This document shows positions 32,690-36,587 of a stretch of 36,587 nt of DNA, one piece after another; position 1 is the stretch's first letter; the number at the start of each line of letters is the position of its first letter. The notes under the pieces were generated by a model. The model did no database searches, had not been told where the DNA came from, and was given only the letters and a program-made list of their open reading frames with translations. Made by a program: the position numbers and the translations under genes. Source of the stretch: Acidobacteriota bacterium (GTDB taxonomy: Bacteria > Actinomycetota > Acidimicrobiia > Acidimicrobiales > CADCSY01); the NCBI GenBank assembly GCA_019510095.1, contig JAEKLB010000039.1, positions 12,293 through 48,879 on the forward strand, given 5' to 3'.

Positions 32690-33424
32690 TTGGCGGACGC
32701 CCCGCTCACCAGCAGCCTTGCGGCGCTGTCGCGATTCTTCGTCGGCGACGGCACCCTCGAGGAGACGCTGTCGAGGGTCACCTACCTGGCCGTCGACGCC
32801 ATCCCGCCTGCTGACTTCGCTGGCATCACGATGATGGTCGAGGGGCGCCACCGCACGGCGATCTTCACCGATGAGACGGCACCGGAGATCGACGAGGCCC
32901 AGTACAACTCCGGCGAGGGACCCTGCCTCGACGCCTTCCGTGAGCAGCAGATCAGGCGCATCGACTCCACGCTCGCCGACGGGCCGTGGCCCCAGTTCCG
33001 GCTGGCTGCCGCCGCACATGGCATTCGCAGCACGCTGTCGGTTCCCATGCTGGTCGAGAAGGCCGCGGTCGGCGCCATGAACCTCTATGCCAACCGGGAA
33101 CGCGCCTTCGGCGACGACGACGCCGAGACCGCCATGCTCTTCGCGTCCCAGGCCGCCATCGTGCTCGCCAACGCCCAGGCCTACTGGGACGCCCGCGAGC
33201 TCAGCACCGGGCTCAGCGAGGCCATGCAGCACCGCGCCGTCATCGAGCAGGCCAAGGGCATCCTCATGGCCGCGCAGGGCTGCGACGAGGACACCGCGTT
33301 CGATCTTCTGGTCAAGGCGTCACAGCGAGAGAACCTCAAGCTCCGCGACATCGCCCAGCGCATCGTCGACACCACCATCGCCCGCGGGCCACGCACAAGG
33401 GAACACGATGCCCCTGAGCCCTGA
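32690..33424 (+). CDS. GAF-ANTAR regulator
   Basis: 244 residues. The GAF sensor domain spans about 14-165 (AGITMMVEGRHRTAIFTDE, YNSGEGPCLDAFREQ, STLSVPMLVEKAAVGAMNLYA). The ANTAR RNA-binding domain follows at about 175-230 (MQHRAVIEQAKGILMAAQGC, then AFDLLVKASQRENLKLRDIAQRIVD). Such proteins bind paired hairpins in nascent mRNA and prevent termination. The TTG start at 32690 is supported by GGAG six bases upstream. It diverges from the STAS gene across 214 bases and overlaps the following small gene by 17 bases. The ligand and RNA targets are unknown. Confidence 0.92.
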   Translation: MADAPLTSSLAALSRFFVGDGTLEETLSRVTYLAVDAIPPADFAGITMMVEGRHRTAIFTDETAPEIDEAQYNSGEGPCLDAFREQQIRRIDSTLADGPWPQFRLAAAAHGIRSTLSVPMLVEKAAVGAMNLYANRERAFGDDDAETAMLFASQAAIVLANAQAYWDARELSTGLSEAMQHRAVIEQAKGILMAAQGCDEDTAFDLLVKASQRENLKLRDIAQRIVDTTIARGPRTREHDAPEP

Positions 33425-33671
33425 GAGCACAGCCGCCCTGCAGCAGGGCATCCTCGCCAGCGGCTACACCATCACCGGCCTTTGGGTCGCCGCCGCCGGG
33501 TTCGGCGGCCCAATTCGATGGGCTGATCTCGCCGACATCGCGTCCGGTGACCGCCCAGCCACCCCGGCTGAGCACAACATCCTCGCCGCCGCGCTCAACG
33601 ACCACTTCGCCGACCTCGGCCACGACCACCCGGTCGCCTCCTGGCAAGAGCTCGCCTCCTTCCCGGCCTGA
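33408..33671 (+). CDS. Small protein of unknown function downstream of the GAF-ANTAR gene
   Basis: 87 residues from ATG 33408, with CAAGGGA upstream; it overlaps the regulator's 3' end by 17 bases, so it is very probably co-transcribed and coupled. The sequence has a hydrophobic stretch (TITGLWVAAAGFGGPIRWADL) and an acidic, His-rich second half (NDHFADLGHDHPVASWQEL). I do not recognise a family. It looks like a real gene because of its position, ribosome site and normal composition. It could assist or modulate the regulator. Confidence 0.6.
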   Translation: MPLSPESTAALQQGILASGYTITGLWVAAAGFGGPIRWADLADIASGDRPATPAEHNILAAALNDHFADLGHDHPVASWQELASFPA

Positions 33672-33774
33672 GCTCGCCTTCACCGCCTCCTGACTCGCCT
33701 CACTCCGGCACCAGATCTCGGCGGTCTCTGTAACACTGGCGCGCCACGTCGCCCCCTTCGACCCGTGGAGAGAC

Positions 33775-34749
33775 ATGCGCTTCGGCTTGCACCTTGATAT
33801 GAGGAATCGGCCCGACAGTGGTGACAGTTGGCCAGCGCACTATGGCCGCTGGCTCGAGCGCCTCGAGGAGGCAGATCGGCTGGGCGCAGACTCCATCTGG
33901 CTCTCGGAGCACCACTTCTTCGACGACGGCTATCTGCCGCAGCTCTGGACCTTCGCGGCTGCGGTAGCGGCGCGGACCTCGCGAGCCCGCATCGGAACTG
34001 CCGTGAACATCCTGCCGCTGCACACGGCCGTCGAGCTAGCCGAGCAGATCGCCATCGTCGACGTGATCAGCGGCGGGCGGACGGAGCCGGGCTTCGGTGT
34101 TGGCTACCGGAAGCCGGAGTACCGAGCCTTCAACGGTGACTTCAAGGGCCGCTACCGCGTCTTCGCTGAGCGCATCGTCGAGATGCGCGAGCTCTGGGGA
34201 GAGACCGGCACCGGGCGCACGGTGACTCCGCGTCCCGTGCAGAGCCCCGTACCGATGTGGGGCGGCTTCGGCGGCCCGATGGGCGCACGTCTCGCTGGAC
34301 GCCTCGGCCTGGGCCTTCAGTCGATCAACCCCGCCCTCCTCGACCCCTACAAGGCCGGCTTGGCTGCTGGCGGTCACGATCCGGCCAGCGCGCGGGTCGC
34401 CGGCAGCTTCGAGATGTTCGTCACCGACGACCCAGAGCGCACGTGGGCCGAGATCGGCAGCCATCTGACCTACCGCGGCCAGTCGTACCAGCGATACATG
34501 TTCGAAGGGACGAGCCTGGAAGCCAACCCGCCGAAGTATGCGGGTCACGCCAAGGAGAGCATCCTGGTCGGCACGCCGCAGCAGATCGTCGATGGCATCG
34601 CCGCTCGCACCGCCGGGCTACCGGTGGAGCACCTGTACACCTGGGCCGACCACCCCGGGATCTCGGCCGAGCTCGTCGACCGACACATCGAGCTGGTCCT
34701 GACCGAGGTCGCTCCCCTGCTGCGCCAGCGAGCAGCTTCCCCGAGCTGA
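33775..34749 (+). CDS. Luciferase-like monooxygenase (LLM class)
   Basis: A 324-residue TIM-barrel flavin or F420 enzyme. The start MRFGLHLDMRN and LEEADRLGADSIWLSEHHFFDDGYLP match the family; the middle has NILPLHTAVELAEQIAIVDVISGGRTEPGFGVGY, the phosphate-binding region. The C-terminal part contains SILVGTPQQIVDGIAA. It oxidises or reduces an unknown substrate with reduced flavin or F420. ATG 33775 has GTGGAGAG upstream. It is followed by the SDR and another LLM gene on the same strand, which suggests a small oxidation module. Confidence 0.9.
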   Translation: MRFGLHLDMRNRPDSGDSWPAHYGRWLERLEEADRLGADSIWLSEHHFFDDGYLPQLWTFAAAVAARTSRARIGTAVNILPLHTAVELAEQIAIVDVISGGRTEPGFGVGYRKPEYRAFNGDFKGRYRVFAERIVEMRELWGETGTGRTVTPRPVQSPVPMWGGFGGPMGARLAGRLGLGLQSINPALLDPYKAGLAAGGHDPASARVAGSFEMFVTDDPERTWAEIGSHLTYRGQSYQRYMFEGTSLEANPPKYAGHAKESILVGTPQQIVDGIAARTAGLPVEHLYTWADHPGISAELVDRHIELVLTEVAPLLRQRAASPS

Positions 34750-34811
34750 CGCGGTCCGATCGGCACCGTTCGAGGAGGTCGATCAGGCGACGCGCGCCGA
34801 GGCGCTCGTCC

Positions 34812-34817
34812 TACACT
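34812..34817 (+). promoter_or_regulatory. -10 box (TACACT) ahead of the leader frame
   Basis: A TANNNT hexamer lies seven bases before the ATG at 34825, as in leaderless transcripts. No -35 box is clear. Confidence 0.45.
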
Positions 34818-34824
34818 CGCCGGC

Positions 34825-34872
34825 ATGAAGCCTTCGAGTGTTTCGAGCCGTCCCGGCGCGGTTGTCGCATGA
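34825..34872 (+). CDS. 15-codon leader peptide coupled to the SDR gene
   Basis: The frame MKPSSVSSRPGAVVA begins seven bases after a TACACT box and ends in a TGA that overlaps the SDR start (ATGA, 34869-34872). The SDR has no ribosome site of its own, so translation of this leader could deliver ribosomes to it. The peptide shows no run of one amino acid typical of attenuators. This is inferred from arrangement only. Confidence 0.4.
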   Translation: MKPSSVSSRPGAVVA

Positions 34873-35702
34873 GCGGGAGCGACGACCGACTGAGCGGCAA
34901 GGTCGCGGTGATCACCGGGGCCAGCCGCGGTATCGGCAAGCAGGCTGCCCTGCGGTTGGCCAGCCACGGTGCCAAGGTGGTGATCGCGGCACGAACGGTC
35001 GAGCCCCGCGCCAACACCCCTGGCACGCTCGGTGACACGGCCGACGAGCTCCGAGCGCTCGGCTGCGAGCCGTTGGTCCTGGCCGCTGACCTCTCGCGTC
35101 AGGAGGACTTGGATCGGCTGGTGGCGTCCACGCTGGAGCAGTGTGGCGGGGTTGACATCCTGATCAACAACGCTGCCTACACGGTTGGCAAGGCGTTGTT
35201 CTCGCAGGTACCCGATCTGACCCGGGATCAGTGGGAGAAGGGCTTCGCCATCAACGTGACGGCCCCCCTGATGCTCACGACCGCCTTCTGGGAGTCGATG
35301 CGCCAGCGGGGCGGCGGCCTTGTCATCAACGTGACGTCACCATCCGCTGATCTGCAACCGCCCGGACAGACGAGCGGGCTTCCCGAGAGCACCTTGACCA
35401 ACGGACCGGTGTACGGGGCGAGCAAGGCGGCGCTGAACCGCATGGCCAACGTGGTCGCGGCCACCGGCATGCCGCACAACATCGCGGTCATCAACCTCGC
35501 CCCTGGTCACGTCCTGACCGAGACGATGGACGAGACGTACCGCCAACAGGGCATCGTCGGGTCCGAGACGGGCGCGATCCCGCTGAGCGTGCCTGCCGCC
35601 GCCATCGACTACCTCTGCACGATCGAGGACCCGATGCGCTACAGCGGCCAGATCGTCCACGCGCCCAAGCTCGTCGAGGAACTGGGGCTCGCGGTCGCCT
35701 GA
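34869..35702 (+). CDS. Short-chain dehydrogenase/reductase
   Basis: 277 residues from ATG 34869. The cofactor loop is TGASRGIGK (17-25), then INNAAY, and Tyr182/Lys186 in YGASKAALN. The stretch between the serine region (VINVTSPSA) and the tyrosine is about ten residues longer than usual, with LQPPGQTSGLPESTLTNG as the insert, a feature of some actinobacterial SDRs. It lies between two LLM-type oxidoreductases and may act on their product. No ribosome site precedes it; a leader frame overlaps its start. Confidence 0.9.
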   Translation: MSGSDDRLSGKVAVITGASRGIGKQAALRLASHGAKVVIAARTVEPRANTPGTLGDTADELRALGCEPLVLAADLSRQEDLDRLVASTLEQCGGVDILINNAAYTVGKALFSQVPDLTRDQWEKGFAINVTAPLMLTTAFWESMRQRGGGLVINVTSPSADLQPPGQTSGLPESTLTNGPVYGASKAALNRMANVVAATGMPHNIAVINLAPGHVLTETMDETYRQQGIVGSETGAIPLSVPAAAIDYLCTIEDPMRYSGQIVHAPKLVEELGLAVA

Positions 35703-35766
35703 TCGCGCCACGGCGCCACAACCTGCCACGACGTCCGACCGGCGAGGCCGGAGAATCTCCGCGCGC

Positions 35767-35785
35767 CCGGTGACAAGCTCACCGG
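35767..35785. terminator. Hairpin CCGGTGA-N5-TCACCGG, weak terminator candidate
   Basis: A seven-pair stem with a five-base loop lies 65 bases after the SDR stop. There is no T tract. It could terminate weakly or serve as an operator ahead of the next gene. Confidence 0.3.
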
Positions 35786-35838
35786 CGCCACTTCCGCTTC
35801 CGACCGCAATGCTGCGTTGAGTGACAGGAGACCTGAAG

Positions 35839-36587
35839 GTGCGTATTGGGATCGTGCTGGGCGAATCCGGCGGTTTCGGTGATGCCATCCCGGCGCTCGG
35901 CGCCGAGTACCGCAGGGCCGCGGCGGCTGGGTTCTCCTCTGTCTGGATGACCCAGCACCTCGGCTTCGACGTGCTGACCCTGATGGCGACATGGGGAACC
36001 GAGGGGCCGGAGCTCGGCACGGCCGTCGTGCCGGTACAGACCCGCCATCCGGTGACCCTCGCCGAGCAGGCGTCCACCACCCAGGCCCTGACGGGCGGCC
36101 GATTGACATTGGGCCTCGGTCTCGCCCACGCCGCGACCCTCGAGGCGGTCTACGGGCTGCCTCGTCTCCGGTCGGTCAGCTACCTGGCGGACTACCTCTC
36201 CGCCTTGCAGTCGCTGATGGCCGGTGAGAAGACCGTTCCCAGCGAGCGCTTCAGCATGGCCGCGCGGCTGGCCGCCCAGCTCCCCGAGGCTCCTCCGATC
36301 CTGCTTGCCGCCTTGGGCCCTCGGATGCTCGAGCTGGCTGGAGCCCAGACTGCTGGCACGATCACGTGGATCACCGGCGCCACCACGTTGGCCACTTACA
36401 TCGCGCCGGCCATCCGGGCTGCGGCCGAGGCCGCGGGACGCGGCGAGCCGCGTGTCGTGGCCTGCCTTCCGGTCTGCGTCACCTCGAACGTCGACGACGC
36501 TCGCCAGCGCGTCGGCGCCTCGATGAACTCCTACAACGGCGTTCCTTCGTACCGGGCGATGCTCCACCGAGAGGACGTCAGCGATGC
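35839..36587 (+). CDS. Luciferase-like monooxygenase, probably F420-dependent (3' end cut off)
   Basis: 249 codons are visible; the gene runs off the window. GTG 35839 is chosen because AGGAG lies eight bases upstream; an in-frame GTG at 35821 is less likely. The start VRIGIVLGESGGFGDAIP, then AAAAGFSSVWMTQHLGFDVLTLMA, VVPVQTRHPVTLAEQASTTQALTGGRLTLGLGLAH and PILLAALGPRMLELAG are typical of actinobacterial F420-dependent LLM enzymes. It differs clearly from the LLM at 33775. The substrate is unknown. The gene continues past 36587. Confidence 0.88.
   Translation, partial: MRIGIVLGESGGFGDAIPALGAEYRRAAAAGFSSVWMTQHLGFDVLTLMATWGTEGPELGTAVVPVQTRHPVTLAEQASTTQALTGGRLTLGLGLAHAATLEAVYGLPRLRSVSYLADYLSALQSLMAGEKTVPSERFSMAARLAAQLPEAPPILLAALGPRMLELAGAQTAGTITWITGATTLATYIAPAIRAAAEAAGRGEPRVVACLPVCVTSNVDDARQRVGASMNSYNGVPSYRAMLHREDVSD

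Noticed and set aside
32476-32781. Upstream extension of the STAS frame
   Set aside because: It overlaps the GAF-ANTAR start on the other strand; GTG 32475 has a strong GGAGG site and the right domain start.

Overview
The window looks like chromosomal DNA of a high-GC actinobacterium, most likely an uncultured member of the Acidimicrobiia. This placement is inferred from gene content and style: a DUF222/HNH protein, a GAF-ANTAR regulator, F420-type enzymes (two luciferase-like monooxygenases and a DDN-type nitroreductase), many acyl-CoA enzymes, GTG/TTG starts, 4-base stop/start overlaps and several leaderless-type promoters. Genes are tightly packed and no stretch of 300 bases lacks a gene. 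I see no rRNA, tRNA, CRISPR array, insertion sequence or phage gene.

Layout. (1) 2-4709: end of a glutamate synthase operon (gltB partial, gltD) running into a small HAD phosphatase and a TesB-type thioesterase. (2) 4710-7684: two paralogous secreted solute-binding proteins separated by a four-copy 14-base repeat and a perfect 40-base palindrome, behind a regulatory region with a CRP-like site. (3) 7718-12308: operon of an ACAD10/11-type acyl-CoA dehydrogenase, an APH-fold kinase, a TetR regulator and two SDRs, headed by a promoter covered by a perfect 15-base palindrome. (4) 12316-15657, minus strand: double-hotdog thioesterase and a two-domain class III CoA-transferase. (5) 15679-17090: DUF1697 protein and a membrane-anchored protein of unknown function. 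(6) 17204-21591: MoxR ATPase, DUF58, VWA and trypsin/PDZ protease operon. (7) 21598-25082, minus strand: CoA-transferase, thiolase-like protein without the nucleophilic cysteine, Zn-ribbon/OB partner and enoyl-CoA hydratase, diverging from an acyl-CoA dehydrogenase (25145-26311). (8) 26328-29542: DDN-type oxidoreductase, a second crotonase, an FkbM methyltransferase and a frameshifted TauE/SafE permease. (9) 29597-33671: DUF222/HNH protein, amidohydrolase, a frameshifted STAS antagonist with a short downstream frame, and a GAF-ANTAR regulator with a small partner. (10) 33775-36587: two luciferase-like monooxygenases flanking an SDR that is preceded by a 15-codon leader frame.

How the genes work together. 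The theme is uptake and CoA-linked breakdown of unusual acids. Region 3 resembles a split version of the eukaryotic ACAD10/ACAD11 kinase-dehydrogenase proteins and of the bacterial LvaA/LvaC pair, which suggests 4-hydroxyacyl-CoA catabolism. Region 7 is a complete-looking activation/dehydrogenation/hydration/cleavage set in which the thiolase-like enzyme with its DUF35 partner may be a retro-aldolase. The substrates cannot be read from sequence. Two genes (TauE/SafE and STAS) each carry a single-base frameshift and gltD lacks an internal linker, so either base errors in the assembly or real gene decay should be kept in mind.
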